A stretch of DNA of 64,000 nucleotides from Bathynomus jamesi (Eukaryota; Arthropoda; Malacostraca; Isopoda; Cirolanidae), in contig JAJOZX010005808.1 in NCBI GenBank assembly GCA_023014485.1, positions 233,394 to 297,393 on the forward strand, read 5' to 3'. Numbering within the stretch: position 1 is the first letter of the stretch; every line of letters begins with the position of its first letter. A program made the position numbers and the translations under genes. Under the pieces are notes generated by a model. It did not search any database, was not told the DNA's origin, and was given only the letters and a program-made list of their open reading frames with translations. Below, piece after piece: positions 44,226-55,436 of the stretch.

Positions 44226-44678
44226 TATACAGTATATAAGCGTACGGGCTAATAGTCTCTGGGGGGTCCAAGAGATTGGATCCGACGGGTTAGGGGTCCC
44301 CTAAACCGACAACCCCAATCCTTAACATTGTAACACCTCATGAGATAATCTTTTATAAAACCAGGGCTTACTGTATCAATTAACCAATCCTTTTGAGGCT
44401 TTTAGATGTGGTAAAGTAAAATGATATTCAATGAGTTAGTAATATTCCTTCCTGCTTTCTTATTTGAGAAACTATAAAGTGCTGCCATCTTTGGCTAAAA
44501 GTTTTTAAACATGCAAATAAGCAATGGTAAGCGTTGCGTTTGTCTGAATTAAGTGTTATGAAGCTTTCATTTTTATTACTTAAATATCCTTTGTCTTTTT
44601 TACTTTTGCTTAATTTCTTTCTTCTTTCCTCTTCTCCTTTATACGATGGGCCCGATGAAAGGAAGACAAAATGAACCC
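44226..44678. other. No gene seen
   Basis: Mixed AT-rich and short GC-rich sequence without coding pattern. Confidence 0.45.
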
Positions 44679-45060
44679 GACAGGCAACCCCTAGCCCCTA
44701 GGTTAAAATAATGATTGATTTTTAGTTCTGCATCAGTCTGGAGAGAACTCAAGTAAATTTTGAACTTGAGCTCTAGTTCAAGAACTGAGAACTATTCCTA
44801 GTTATGGACAGGCTAGAGACCCTAGATAAGATAGAGAAGCGACATCGCAAATTCGGGAACGAGCAGAGTTCCTAAAATTAATACAAACAATGGCAGTTTT
44901 CAATTAAATTAGCTCTCTCGATTAATTATTATTAATTTCATGAAAAATAATTATACATTATTGTTGTAAACAACTTTATCTTCTAATGGAAGTTTTACGA
45001 ATAATCTTTTTTTTTATAAAATAAAAACCTAAACTTCTAAAGTAATTAAAAACTTTATTA
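44679..45060. repeat. Left arm of a large palindrome
   Basis: Inverse copy of 48769-49016 plus 49391-49540 (landmarks CCCCTAGCCCCTAGG, TTGAACTTGAGCTCTAGTTC, TTTGCGATGTCGCTTC inverted, CTTCTAATGGAAGTTTTACG). The arm continues at 45391-45500 (TATGTCTTACGTCAGTCG, AAAGATAACGAAGGTGTTA) after a mariner fragment. Identity is high. Confidence 0.88.
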
Positions 45061-45062
45061 TA

Positions 45063-45390
45063 CAGGGTGTCCCGTAAGTCTGGACCCATAGGGAAAAATA
45101 ATAAAATTACAAAATAGTCCAAAAATTTATTACATAATCTGTTCAAAGTGTCCGCCGTTGTGTCGCACACATAGTTGAAGACGCAATCTCCACTGCGACA
45201 GCACTTTCTGAATCACAGTCGCAGAAATTTCTTGACACGCCTCCACAATGCGTGCTTTAAGGTGGAAAATGTTCTGAAGTTTGACCTCGTACACTTTGGC
45301 TTTCAAGTGGCCCCACAAATAAAAATCATAATAAAAAATAATAAAAAAATAATAATAATAAAATAATAATAATAACATAATAAAAAATAG
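45063..45390 (-). pseudogene. mariner-like 3' fragment within the left arm
   Basis: It starts after TA with CAGGGTGTCCCGTAAGTCTG. The minus strand reads DFYLWGHLKAKVYEVKLQNI, FHLKARIVEACQEIS and LQLCVRHNGGHFEQIM, the end of a DD41D-type transposase. The other arm lacks it (AAACTTTATTA joins TAGTATGTC there), so it inserted after the palindrome formed. The far edge is an AAT-rich run (45330-45390). Confidence 0.82.
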
Positions 45391-45448
45391 TATGTCTTAC
45401 GTCAGTCGTTAAATAGGAGAAAACAAATTTTTAAAGATAACGAAGGTG

Positions 45449-45505
<57 letters not shown>

Positions 45506-45789
45506 TGGCGACTCGTGACATTTTTGTTCAGGCATGCAATGTTATGGAATGGAAGAAAAACATCCGCCTAACCCTCTTGCCCAAACTTTGCATATTGTTT
45601 ACATAGAACTTAGCAAGTTAAAGGTGTTTTACAAACTTTTGGGGACCTCTTTGAAGGAAAGTTCATTTAATGTTAGGCTTAAATATGCGAACAAAAAATT
45701 AGACATATTTATATATAGTAGTTACCGAATTGATCTACTGTAAAGAAAAAGATACAAATTTAAAATTTACCTTAAATAATTGTGAAGCA

Positions 45790-47897
45790 TTATTTGAATT
45801 GAAATTCTGCTCTCCTAGTTTTCCTGCAAAATTCTTCGATGACCAAATTGTAAAAGTACTCTCGATTCTCCATAAGCTTCTTGAGGAAATTTTTTTCAAT
45901 TGAAATTAAGGCAAGATTAGATAGCCTTTCTTCACTTTGGGAACTCCGTAAATAACTTTTAATTCTTTTAAGCGCAGAAAATGATCGCTCAACACTTGCT
46001 GTCGATATTGGTATAGTTAGAATCAAATTCGTCAATTTATATATTTCCTTAAGACCTTTGTGCATTTCGCTTTCCAGTAGATATTTTAGGAGCTCAGCAA
46101 CATTCTTTTTGGCAAAAGATTTGTGCGAATATAAAACACACAATTCAGAACGGAGACGAGGAAACTCAAAAAATGAATTGTAGCTTCTTTTCAAAGATTC
46201 AAAAGCTCTCTCTGGGAAAGTAACATCATAGAACTCAAATTTTTTGCAATCTAAAAGCTCAATGAATTCCAATTTTTCCATTGAACTGAAACGCTCTTTC
46301 ATTTGAAGAAGTATATTATCGAATATTTCATGAAATAGTTGACTATACTTCTCTTGTGGAGAAAGACTCTGTTTCCTTTTACATATAGGTTCACCACATC
46401 TTTCTGTTATCAAGTCCCACATATCTGCAAATTTTGTATCCCTTATTTGTTTGATTTTTTTCATAGTGCTTTCAACGGTGATTGAGCTATACACAATATC
46501 CATAGATTTTGTTTGCAGCACATTAAATAGATATTCAGTAAAAGGAAAAATTGAAGAAAATACTTCTAATAAAAATTAAAATCGAAAGTATCGATACCAG
46601 CAAGCAATCCGCGTGCACTATTTTTTGTTTTTTCATCAAATTTCTTTGGTTTTCAAGAATGCTTTTTAAAAGATCTATTATATCTTCTTTATTTTCCTTA
46701 ACTCTTTCAACTAGACGAGATGAATAGTTCCACCGCGTTGGAGCCAGTTTAGGGAAACGCTTTCCAACAACTTTGTCAAGCATTGAAGTTCGCTTAGTTG
46801 AACTGCTGAAAAATGATGACAAACTTCCTAATACTGAAAAAAAATTATTACATTCGGAAATTTCAGCGACAGCTTGGGATAAAACAAGGTTAAGTTTATG
46901 GGCGTAGCAGTGAAGAAAAATAGCCTCTGGTACAGTTTCTCTAATCTTTGTTTGTACTCCATTAAGATCGCTCCCCATAACAGCACACCGTCGTAGGTTT
47001 GAGCAACTAATTTTTTCAAACAGCCCAGTTCACCTAGTTGCCTTATAGATAAATCAGAATCGCTCCTGCACTTCTATCATTGCTGACGTCATTGAATTTT
47101 ATAAATCGTTCACAAATCTCTCCATGTTTATTAACATAACGAACAACAGTAGAGAGTTGAGAAAAACAGCTGACATCAGATGTTTCATCTAATAAAATCG
47201 CTACATACATGCAGTCGATAAGCTCACGTTTTATTTGTTCTAACATAACTGCACTAATAGATTGAATTATGTCATTCTGAATAGCAGATGATGTTCCCTT
47301 AAAAACAGTCGCAGTTTTTAAATGGTTTTGAAGCTTTTCATCGAATTCTCCCATACAAAATACCAATTCAATATAGTTACCCCTATTGTCAGCGTTTTCT
47401 TCTTCATTGTGACCGCGAAATGCTAATTCTTGCATACCTAAAAAACATGTTATCCTAATCAAACGTTTCAAAATTTCTCGATTCTTATTAACTTCTTCGT
47501 TATGTCTGGAAATGGCAACTGATTTCTGCTTGTCGAGTATTAAATCAATTCTTTCTGACTTTCCAAATGTTTTAAGATCAACAAATGCATTTATGTGAGC
47601 AAGAGATTTTTCATGGCGAGAAATTGCAGTATGTAAATTGTTTAAATCGTCGTATCCACGACTAACAGAATTCCACACAGAGTTATCTCTTGAAAATAGG
47701 AAACACGACCAACAGTACAATTTGTTATTTGAAATATTTCCACATAACCAGGGAACATCATCATACAGCTTAGGATTAAATTTCCTAGTGAAGCCTTTAT
47801 TTTCTTTGCTTAAATTCAAATGTGGAATCGGTCTGCCATTATTCAATATGCGCTTTTTCTCATCAAAAGAGAGTGAGTAAAATCTTCTAGTCTTCAA
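45790..47897 (-). pseudogene. hAT transposase (ZMYM1/DUF4371-like), two to three frameshifts
   Basis: The minus strand from about 47897 reads KTRRFYSLSFDEKKRILN, then a TTF-type finger (PWLCGNISNNKLYCWSCFLF), a catalytic part with CMYVAILLDETSDVSCFSQL (first Asp), CAVMGSDLNGVQTKI and FLHCYAHKLNLVLSQAV. The end is TIPISTASVERSFSALKRIK, LRSSQSEERLSNLALISIE. Shifts lie near 47043-46978 and 46560-46521. The order TTF finger, DUF4371-like part and dimerisation block is that of ZMYM1-type hAT proteins. The copy is relatively young, with long open pieces. I see no good start codon before 47897. Confidence 0.88.
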
Positions 47898-48271
47898 TTG
47901 ATTAAACCATCGTCAGTCATTATGGGCACTACAATGCTATAATTTATTTAACTGATATCCAAAATAATTAAAGCACAAAAGGGAACACCGAACACAAGTG
48001 GATGCTTGCGGCGGTGGTACTGGAAAGAAGCCTTGTCAGAATTGCCAGATGTTACTTTTTGGTGAATGCACCTATAAAACTGAATGCATGCCGTATTATT
48101 TTCATTAATTAAAAAAAATCAGAACAAAGCTTTTTAATTATTTTTAGTAAAAATATTAAGTAAATTTTCTAAGCATATTTTAAAACATATTGCCTTTTGA
48201 ATTTAGCTATGAGGCTCAAAAAAAAATCTTATGGATAGTGAGAAGTCTCCTTAAAAAATTGCCCAAGGCAA

Positions 48272-48434
48272 GACGGTGTAAACAAAATCATGTCTTATTT
48301 CACTAGACAATTAAGAACATTTTTCTGTACCCAGACTGAATTAGTGAATGCTTTAGCTACAAGTATTTCGATCTGTGTACAGAAAAATGTTCTTAATTGT
48401 CTAATGAATAAGACATAATTTTGTTTACACCGCC
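48272..48434. repeat. Foldback repeat inside the hAT element
   Basis: GACGGTGTAAACAAAAT ... ACAATTAAGAACATTTTTC and its inverse (GAAAAATGTTCTTAATTGTC ... TTTTGTTTACACCG) form a hairpin with about 65-bp arms and a 35-bp loop. It is non-coding: a small nested element or a structured 5' region of the hAT gene. Confidence 0.85.
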
Positions 48435-48599
48435 CAATAGCCAGTACATGCGTGATTGAAGCCTTAGACTATTTTTAGTTTCTGAAATTATTTTTGTCAA
48501 TTATAATCCTTACTTAGATCTGAAAAGAGAACATATTTAACACATGCATTGCATGCGTTGCATTCATTAAGAAATCGCCACTGAATTATATATATATAT

Positions 48600-48663
48600 A
48601 TACATATATATATATAAAACACCTTCGTTATCTTTAAAAATTTGTTTTAAAGATAACGAAGGT

Positions 48664-48712
<49 letters not shown>

Positions 48713-48775
48713 CACCTTCGTTATCTTTAAAAATTTGTTTTCTCTGATTTAACGACTGACGTAAGACATACTATA
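48600..48775. repeat. Triplicated AAAGATAACGAAGGT motif with (TA)n
   Basis: CACCTTCGTTATCTTTAAAA occurs at 48618 and 48712, with an inverted copy at 48650, separated by (TA)n. The matching left arm has one copy (45435-45450). The extra copies arose by local inversion or duplication near the palindrome centre. Confidence 0.8.
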
Positions 48776-49540
48776 ATAAAGTTTTTAATTACTTTAGAAG
48801 TTTAGGTTTTTATTTTATAAAAAAAAAGATTATTCGTAAAACTTCCATTAGAAGATAAAGTTGTTTACAACAATAATATATAATTATTTTTCATGAAATT
48901 AATAATAATTAATCGAGAGAGCTAATTTAATTGAAAACTGCCATTGTTTGTATTAATTTTAGGAACTCTGCTCGTTCCCGAATTTGCGATGTCGCTTCTC
49001 TATCTTATCTAAGGTCTAAGAACATAAGAACATAAGAAATTTTTATAGTGGGCACACTATGGGCCACTTCGGCCCATCGAGGTGGCTCCACTATGTAAAA
49101 ACTGCCTGTACATTGGCAATAACCAATTTTTACAAAACTAATTAAGTATCAATTTAAAACTAATTAATTATCAATTTAAAACTAAAGATAGAATCTCTGG
49201 ATCCAGAGGATCAAAGTCATAATAGGCTACTATCCACAAATTTGTTACACACTATATCTATTTAGTATTTATAACTGACATGCAAATATATCAGATCCAA
49301 AGAATCCAGTCAATTTCATTATGGTACCCATCAATACCAGTACCATGCCAACTAAAAATAAGTCACGGTCCATATCAATTGCATGTCCATATCTAGCCTG
49401 TCCATAACTAGGAATAGTTCTCAGTTCTTGAACTAGAGCTCAAGTTCAAAATTTACTTGAGTTCTCTCCAGACTCTGATGCAGAACTAAAAATCAATCAT
49501 TATTTTAACCTAGGGGCTAGGGGTTGCCTAGCTAAACCTA
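48769..49540. repeat. Right arm of the large palindrome (split)
   Basis: 48769-49016 and 49391-49540 are the inverse of 44679-45048. Between them lies a LINE tail (49017-49390) absent from the left arm, so it came later. The outer end (CCTAGGGGCTAGGGGTTGCC) lies 65 bp before the PDZ exon. Confidence 0.88.
49017..49390 (+). mobile_element. LINE 3'-tail-like insertion
   Basis: It begins AAGAACATAAGAACATAAG and includes GGGCCACTTCGGCCCATCGA. The ACATAAGAACATAAG start and a GGCCxxxTxGGCCCAT block look like the 3' tails of CR1/L2-type LINEs seen in arthropods (recalled resemblance, not searched). No coding part. It sits exactly at a break between the palindrome arms. Confidence 0.5.
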
Positions 49541-49604
49541 GGCCGAAGTTAGTGTTAGCTTAGGCCCCTAGGCTAGATTGTCTGTTTATTGGTTTTTACA
49601 AATC

Positions 49605-49748
49605 ATGAGTGGTAAAATTAAGTATATTAAACTGAAGCGAAGTGACAATTACGGGTTTGGATTTTCAATTTTAGGTGGTGCAGGGTCTGAGCTTCCGCCA
49701 CTTATTTATGATGTTATTGAAGGATCACCAGCTTCAAATTCCAATCAG
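49605..49748 (+). CDS. First coding exon of a PDZ-domain gene
   Basis: The ATG at 49605 opens exactly 48 codons: MSGKIKYIKLKRSDNYGFGF and then SILGGAGSELPPLIYDVIEG with SPASNSNQ. The GFGFSILGG loop is the carboxylate-binding loop of PDZ domains, preceded by strand A (YIKLKR) and followed by strands B-C; EGSPA is the turn before helix A. The exon ends CAG, then GCGAGT, a GC-type splice donor; in frame a stop follows within three codons, so splicing is needed. PDZ domains bind C-terminal peptides at membranes and junctions. The next exon (expected GDxIxxVNG) is not found downstream in the window. I cannot name the gene. Confidence 0.72.
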
Positions 49749-51255
49749 GCGAGTTGATATTAGTAGGCTCTACCTTTGTTTTCAGTTAAATCGGTTAGAG
49801 ACTAGGACTAGACCCAAGCCATAAACTTAACCAGACTGGATTATAACATCTAGGGGAAGTTTAGATTTACCATTAATGTTCTAAGTTAGGCCTGTGATTG
49901 TTATCAGCAATGCTGTTTCTGGCCTTTGCTACAAAAAAGTAAACCTCCTGTATAACACTAGAGTAGACTTTAGTGGAATCTTGTATAGTACCAATGTCTT
50001 GGTAATAAGAGTGAAATCAAGACTGGGTTAATTTCATGAAACTTAGAATAATGACTGTACTTTTAATCTACAGAGTAAGAAAAATATCTTGTAAATTATG
50101 TAGGCCTATTGAAATTAGACCTATTCATATATATTAATATATGATAGCTATTGTGGTTAAGATTCAATAGAACACATCCACCAAACTCAGTATTGATATA
50201 CAGCGAGAAAGCATGAAAAAAAAAAGGTAATTATTTGGGTATTATTATAGTATTACACCCGTCTAACGTCCAGCAATTATTATATGTTCATTAAGTAGAT
50301 TTTTTAATTCTAAGACACTTTCCTTCTATAGCATTCATCGCAAATGCTTCATTTTCGAGATATAAATTTTTTTTTGGTGTGTATCTAGTGTGTGTTCTTA
50401 CGTTTGTTTGTGTGACCATTACATGTCTGCCCAATCACTGCGCTCCATCTATTTCGAATTTGAATTACTTTGCTACTGGAATGGCTTTGTGTGACGCATA
50501 CTCGTTCGATTATTATAGCTGTATTGTTGCTTTCGTTTTTGATAGAAGGAGACATTCTATGACAATTTAACATATACATTCATATTCAGGACACCTTGAA
50601 ACCTCAGGGAAACTGATAAAAATCAAGGAAATGTAATAATTATTTTTTATGAAAAAAAAAAATGTAGACATAAAAAGTAGCTATTATCGGCCATTGACCG
50701 AGTATTTAGCTCTTAACGCTATTAAAATTTTAACGAACGTCACCCTCTCCAGTTTTATGGGGAGACATCTCGTGGCAAAATTAGGAAATATAGGTCAAAA
50801 CAACCAATGAAATCTGGTTTTGGTTTCACGTGACCTTATCCGACCAATCAGAGACGTACATTTTGAATCTCTCATAATTCATACTCATTCAAGAGTGGCA
50901 ACCCTGTTCAAGAATGCTTTTTCAGTCTGGTTTTCATTATGGATTGCGGAGGTTGTGATTTGGATTACTATCAATTAATACCTACCCACCTCAAACTGTG
51001 GCAAAACTTATTGTACGTTGGGTTATTCTTGACAAAGCTAGATGCACAGCTCTATTTAGCGTTGGCTTCCGAAAGTGCAGTTAATTGGAGGAGTTTTTGC
51101 TTCGATGTCTGTGAACATTGGCTAGGGCGGCCTAGACCAACGAGTTCAAATTTGTGGGCCTGGCAAAATCGTCTATTTATTCCTGTTGGTCGCTGCTCAT
51201 TTGTATAAACACCCCAACACTGCTATTGAAGGTTAGAAATTGCGAAAAAACGTGG
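49749..51255 (+). other. Probable first intron of the PDZ gene; no other gene
   Basis: AT-rich with mono-T and TA runs and no PDZ continuation. A short open frame at 50939-51205 has no recognisable motif. GTATTATTATAGTATTACACCCGTC at 50239 resembles the ATTACACC motif repeated near 62.1-63.4 kb. Confidence 0.4.
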
Positions 51256-51279
51256 GGGTTAGGTTAAGTTAGGTTAGGT

Positions 51280-51476
51280 CTGAACCAAAACACATTTTTC
51301 TGGTGTTTTTTGGTGTGATTTTCTCAAATCTGAACTTTGTTTCTTTGGGAAATGAGCCGTTTTTGAGAAATTTTCAATTTTAAAATTTCTCAAAAACGGC
51401 TCATTTCCTAAAGAAACGAAGTTCAGATTTGAACAAATCACACCACAAAACACCAGAAAAATGTGTTTTGGTTCAG
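51280..51476. repeat. Long palindrome 1 (about 98-bp arms)
   Basis: The arms 51280-51377 and 51379-51476 pair almost perfectly (CTGAACCAAAACACATTTTT and its inverse at the outer edges; AAATTTCTCAAAAACGG near the centre). There is almost no loop. It lies directly after a TTAGGTTAGG stretch. A transcript would be a near-perfect hairpin. Confidence 0.93.
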
Positions 51477-51622
51477 AAAGGAGGAAAAGCACTAAAACGA
51501 ATAATTACCCCATATTGTAAAACAGAGTGTACATATCGTCAAGACTAGAAACTGTGGCGTTGTAGATAGGTTAGGTTTGGTTAGGTTAAGTTAGGATAGG
51601 TTAGGAAGGTTAGGTAAATTTT

Positions 51623-51849
51623 GGAGGTGAAATTTGTTTTTCCTATGGTTTTTGATGTATTTTGAATGAATCTGACCTTCAAAACCGTCGGAAATGACTC
51701 ATTTTTTTGATTTTCCCCACCAGGGTCCCCCCGATTGCTGGCTGGGGGGAAGGGGGTTATCTCGAAAATGAGTCATTTCTGATGGTTTTGAAGGTCAGAT
51801 TCATTCAAAACACATCAAGAACCGTAGGAAAAACACAAATTTCACCTCC
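51623..51849. repeat. Long palindrome 2 (about 90-bp arms)
   Basis: GGAGGTGAAATTTGTTTTTC and its inverse bound it; GAATCTGACCTTCAAAACC pairs with GGTTTTGAAGGTCAGATTC. The loop of about 45 bp is GC-rich (GGGTCCCCCCGATTGCTGGC). The arms differ at several sites. A TTAGG-like run precedes it. Confidence 0.92.
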
Positions 51850-51914
51850 AAAGGGAGATGGGTGTAATACTATAAATTTACCATTATTTGTTTTTACACC
51901 CAGTCTGTTTTTAT

Positions 51915-52048
51915 GATGAGAAACTTTTTCTGGTCAATTTTGAGGTGTTTTGCACGAATGTCATCTGTTTCCTGTGCAAATGCGTAGGAAAAGGATGTCA
52001 GTTTCATACAAAACACCTCAAAATTAACCAGAAAAGTTTGCTCTCATC
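51915..52048. repeat. Long palindrome 3 (about 55-bp arms)
   Basis: GATGAGAAACTTTTTCTGGT pairs with ACCAGAAAAGTTTGCTCTCATC, and TTTTGAGGTGTTTTG with CAAAACACCTCAAAA. It is preceded by a CACCCAGTCTG sequence. A diverged copy with a longer stem lies at 62557-62734. Confidence 0.92.
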
Positions 52049-52660
52049 ATTTTTGTTTAAACTAACGAAAATATCATGAATTAACCTAACCAATCATCAA
52101 GGGCATACAGTTGACCTAACTAGGTATTCAGTTGATCTAATTGGTGTCATGTACTGAACTGTTCGCAAAATATTAGGACCGATCATTTTGTGATGCGTGA
52201 TCTTTACAGGGGCTCTGTCCCCCGTACTCCTGAGACCTAAATTATACAAATGATAATGTAATAATATATGCCCACCTTGCCTGGATAGTCCGCTAAATTT
52301 CGCGTGCCCTTAAAGATTGAAACACTGAAATGACACGTTTATTTTTAGGATTTTTTTACGGTACCTAAAAACCTTCTGGTCTTTTCTTAAAATGCAAGCA
52401 TTATTGTATTTAGGGCAGGTCACGGATGTCTTAATTATTCCGTGATTGAAAAAAAGGTCTAAACTCTTCATCGAGGGCAATATGGCGGATTACGTCTTCA
52501 AAGTCAAATATGCAAAACTGACACGTCATACTTGTGGTCACAAAAACACCGAACTAACAGACCAATTGCTAACAATGATTTAATTTTAAAACAGGACAAA
52601 TTGAATTATGCAGAAGTAGCCAGAAACACCAAAACTAGGAAATATTTACCAAATAATTGA
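52049..52660. repeat. Member of a diverged duplicated segment
   Basis: AACCTAACCAATCATCAAGG and later landmarks (GTTGACCTAACT, AAAGTCAAA, ACACGTCAT) recur in the same order at 62750-63060. No coding pattern. AGGGGCTCTGTCCCCC at 52206 is another GC-rich mini-hairpin. Confidence 0.6.
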
Positions 52661-53030
52661 TACTAGCAAAAGGTCGGTGCTACGCACCGATTTTGCTAGA
52701 TCTGCTGTGCTTTGGCTGAATTGTGGGCCTACGGCATATTTTATTTTGAACATCAGTAGCCCTTTATCTGGATATCATTCCTATTCCTCTCACCTTGGGC
52801 CTCAGTAATTGGGGTGCCTGCGGCCTTCCAGTTACTGGCAAACCAATTATTCATTCAATAAAACTACAGAAAAGAACGCAGCCATGAAAATCTAAAGCTT
52901 CACAAATCTTAATACAATGAGCTCGGATTTGAAGCCTAAGATTTTCATGACTGCATTCATTTCTATAGTTTTATTGACCAAATAACTGAACCGATAGTAA
53001 TTGGGGGCCCTGCGGCCCACCAAATCATAG
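52661..53030. repeat. Cluster of GC-rich mini-hairpins with inverted 45-bp repeats
   Basis: CTAGCAAAAGGTCGGTGC/GCACCGATTTTGCTAG (52663-52699) is a near-perfect hairpin. GGTGCCTGCGGCC (52812) and GGGGGCCCTGCGGCCC (53003) are others. Between them lie two opposed copies of the CGGCTGCGTTC repeat seen at 22030. No gene. Confidence 0.65.
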
Positions 53031-53139
53031 TTTTCATTGTTTCGAGTGCATCAATAATATTGTTATAGTGTTCCTTAGTTTGATAAGCATGATCTTCCTG
53101 ACTGGAATTGATGTTGGTTATCATTTTTTTCTGAGTTTC

Positions 53140-53955
53140 CCCATTAACCCCACCCCTCCCCCATTAACCCCACCCCTCTCCCCCATTAACCCACCCCTCT
53201 CCCCCATTAACCCCACCCCTCTCCCCCATTAAACCCCACCCCTCTCCCCCATTAACCCCACCCTCTCCCCCATTAACCCCACCCTCTCCCCATTAACCCC
53301 CCCTCTCCCCCATTAACCCCACCCCTCTCCCCCTAAACCCCACCCCTCTCCCCCATTAACCCCACCCCTCTCCCCCATTAACCCCACCCCTCTCCCCATT
53401 AACCCCACCCCTCTCCCCCATTAACCCCACCCTCTCCCCTTAACCCCACCCCTCTCCCCCATTAACCCCACCCCTCTCCCCCATTAACCCCACCCTCTCC
53501 CCCATTAACCCACCCCCCCTCTCCCCCATTAACCCCACCCCTCTCCCCCATTAACCCCACCCCTCTCCCCCATTAACCCCACCCCTCTCCCCCATTAACC
53601 CCACCCCTCTCCCCCATTAACCCCACCCCTCTCCCCATTAACCCCACCCCTCTCCCCCATTAACCCCACCCCTCCCCCCATTAACCCCACCCCTCTCCCC
53701 CATTAACCCCACCCCTCTCCCCCATTAACCCCACCCCTCTCCCCCATTAACCCCACCCCTCTCCCCCATTAACCCCACCCCTCTCCCCCATTACCCCCCC
53801 CTCTCCCCCATTACCCCACCCCTCTCCCCCATTAACCCCACCCCTCTCCCCCATTACCCCACCCTCTCCCCCATTAACCCCACCCCTCTCCCCCATTAAC
53901 CCCACCCCTCTCCCCCATTAACCCCACCCCTCTCCCCATTAACCCCACCCCTCCC
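53140..53955. repeat. C-rich satellite, unit CCCCATTAACCCCACCCCTCT
   Basis: About 35 copies of a 21-23-bp unit with length changes in the C runs. Strand asymmetry is extreme (almost no G). It continues at 55437 after a transposon. Confidence 0.97.
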
Positions 53956-55436
53956 TAGTGATGTAAAAAAAACCGTTTTTTTTTTGTTTTTTTTGTTTTT
54001 TTTAATAATTAATATAGATATTGCCAATTTAATTATAAGGTATACTTTTGCAATGATATATATTATAAAAATAAATAAATAAATAATAAAATAGGCCATA
54101 TGGTACCAGTATAGAATGTCCTTTTCAGCCTATTTACAGAAAAAACTGGCTTTCTTGCACTGAAAGTCTTGTATCTTGAGATCCATTAACTTGCGAGAAC
54201 ACTGGCTGGGAGCTGACTGCCCATTGTCCAACCTTCCCAGGACTCTCCCATCCATGCCTCGGATTTTGAATCTCCCACTTAACTATCCTTTAGACCCGCG
54301 ATGACATATTCCCCCCCCCCCCCCCACGAGACCATCCATATATAATATACATACACATACACCCATATACATATATACCAATATATACATAAATACTTAT
54401 ATACACATTTATATCTATTGTATACCCATACACATGCATACATGCAGAATTCCAGATACATACGCATGCATACTCCACTATATACCTACACAAACTCATA
54501 CACCTCTATTTCGCCCTTTCATTACCTCTGAGATCATTTCACATACAGTAATATCCATACAGCCAAAAGAAACCAATTAAGCACAGACAGAGCAGCAAAG
54601 CTAGTATTTATATCCCAAATGCAAAATTCCAAGAAAGTGAAGTAAAACATGGTGCTACATTGGCTTCGCAACATCCAAATCTGCAATAAATACCAGTACC
54701 TGTGATATTGAAACTATTTGCTTTAATCAATCTAGTGATAATGATTCTTCAATGGAAATAGAATCAGATAATGAAAGTTAAACAGCATTAGGTTAACACA
54801 AAGGTTAAAGAAAGAGATGAATATTTATATTTTTTTTATTTTTCTATTTGGAATATATATATATATATATAATACACACACACACACTGGTATTCTTGCC
54901 AATCACAATTATATATATTGTTTATACCAGTATTATGGATATTATACCAGTACCTGTGATATTGAAACTAGCATATATGCTCTACCCAATCTAGTGATGA
55001 TTCTTCCATGGAAATGAAGGTTAACCAACATTAGGTTAACAAAAAGGTTCAAAAAAAGGTGAATATTTTTTTTTCGATCTGGAATATATATACTGGTACT
55101 CTTGCCAATCACAATTATGTATATTGTTTGAAACGAGGAAGAATGTTTTATGTTCTAGTTAAAAAATATATATATATACATATAAAAATGAGGGGTTTGT
55201 TTTTCCTTTCTATTATATACTTTTTGCGTGATTCAATTTTCTAAAAGATGACTATATATACTAGGTTAACCGTATAAGCATGGTATATAGTAAATTTAGG
55301 TAATACTAATATACTTATTAGATTAAAGGAAGAAAAATATGGAATAAGTTTAAAAACAAAAAAAACAGACTACCTTCGTTTAAACAAAAAAAACGACAAA
55401 AAAAAACGACACAATAAAAAATGACTCACATCACTA
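53956..55436. mobile_element. hAT-like element inserted in the satellite
   Basis: TAGTGATGT at 53956 and its inverse at 55428-55436 bound 1,481 bp of unrelated AT-rich DNA, with satellite on both sides (CCCCTCCC and CCCCTCTC as flanks). The end is the same as in the element at 32826-34122. No convincing transposase remains. It includes a C-run at 54310, TATACATA microsatellite at 54330-54480, and two diverged direct repeats near 54700-54920 and 54940-55140 (landmarks CCAGTACCTGTGATATTGAA, TGCCAATCACAATTATAT). Confidence 0.75.

Larger units (their letters stand above)
45503..48583 (-). mobile_element. hAT element (ZMYM1-like) at the palindrome apex
   Basis: The ends CAGTGGCGA at 45503 and its inverse at 48575-48583 bound 3,081 bp. 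The flanks are TA repeats (ATATATAT left, AATTATAT right), so the 8-bp duplication is not readable with certainty. The element entered the (TA)n that forms the palindrome centre. GCATGCAATG motifs follow the end on both sides. Confidence 0.85.

Noticed and set aside
50939..51205. 89-codon open frame after the PDZ exon
   Set aside because: No recognisable domain, no splice acceptor that would continue the PDZ domain, and it is short enough to occur by chance.
51245..51620. Telomere or subtelomere
   Set aside because: TTAGG-like units are few, degenerate and scattered, with ordinary transposon-rich DNA on both sides.
52663..52699. Helitron 3' end (hairpin followed by CTAG)
   Set aside because: The CTAG is itself part of the palindrome (CTAGCAAAA ... 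TTTTGCTAG), the next base is A rather than the T expected at a Helitron site, and no Rep/helicase sequence is present.
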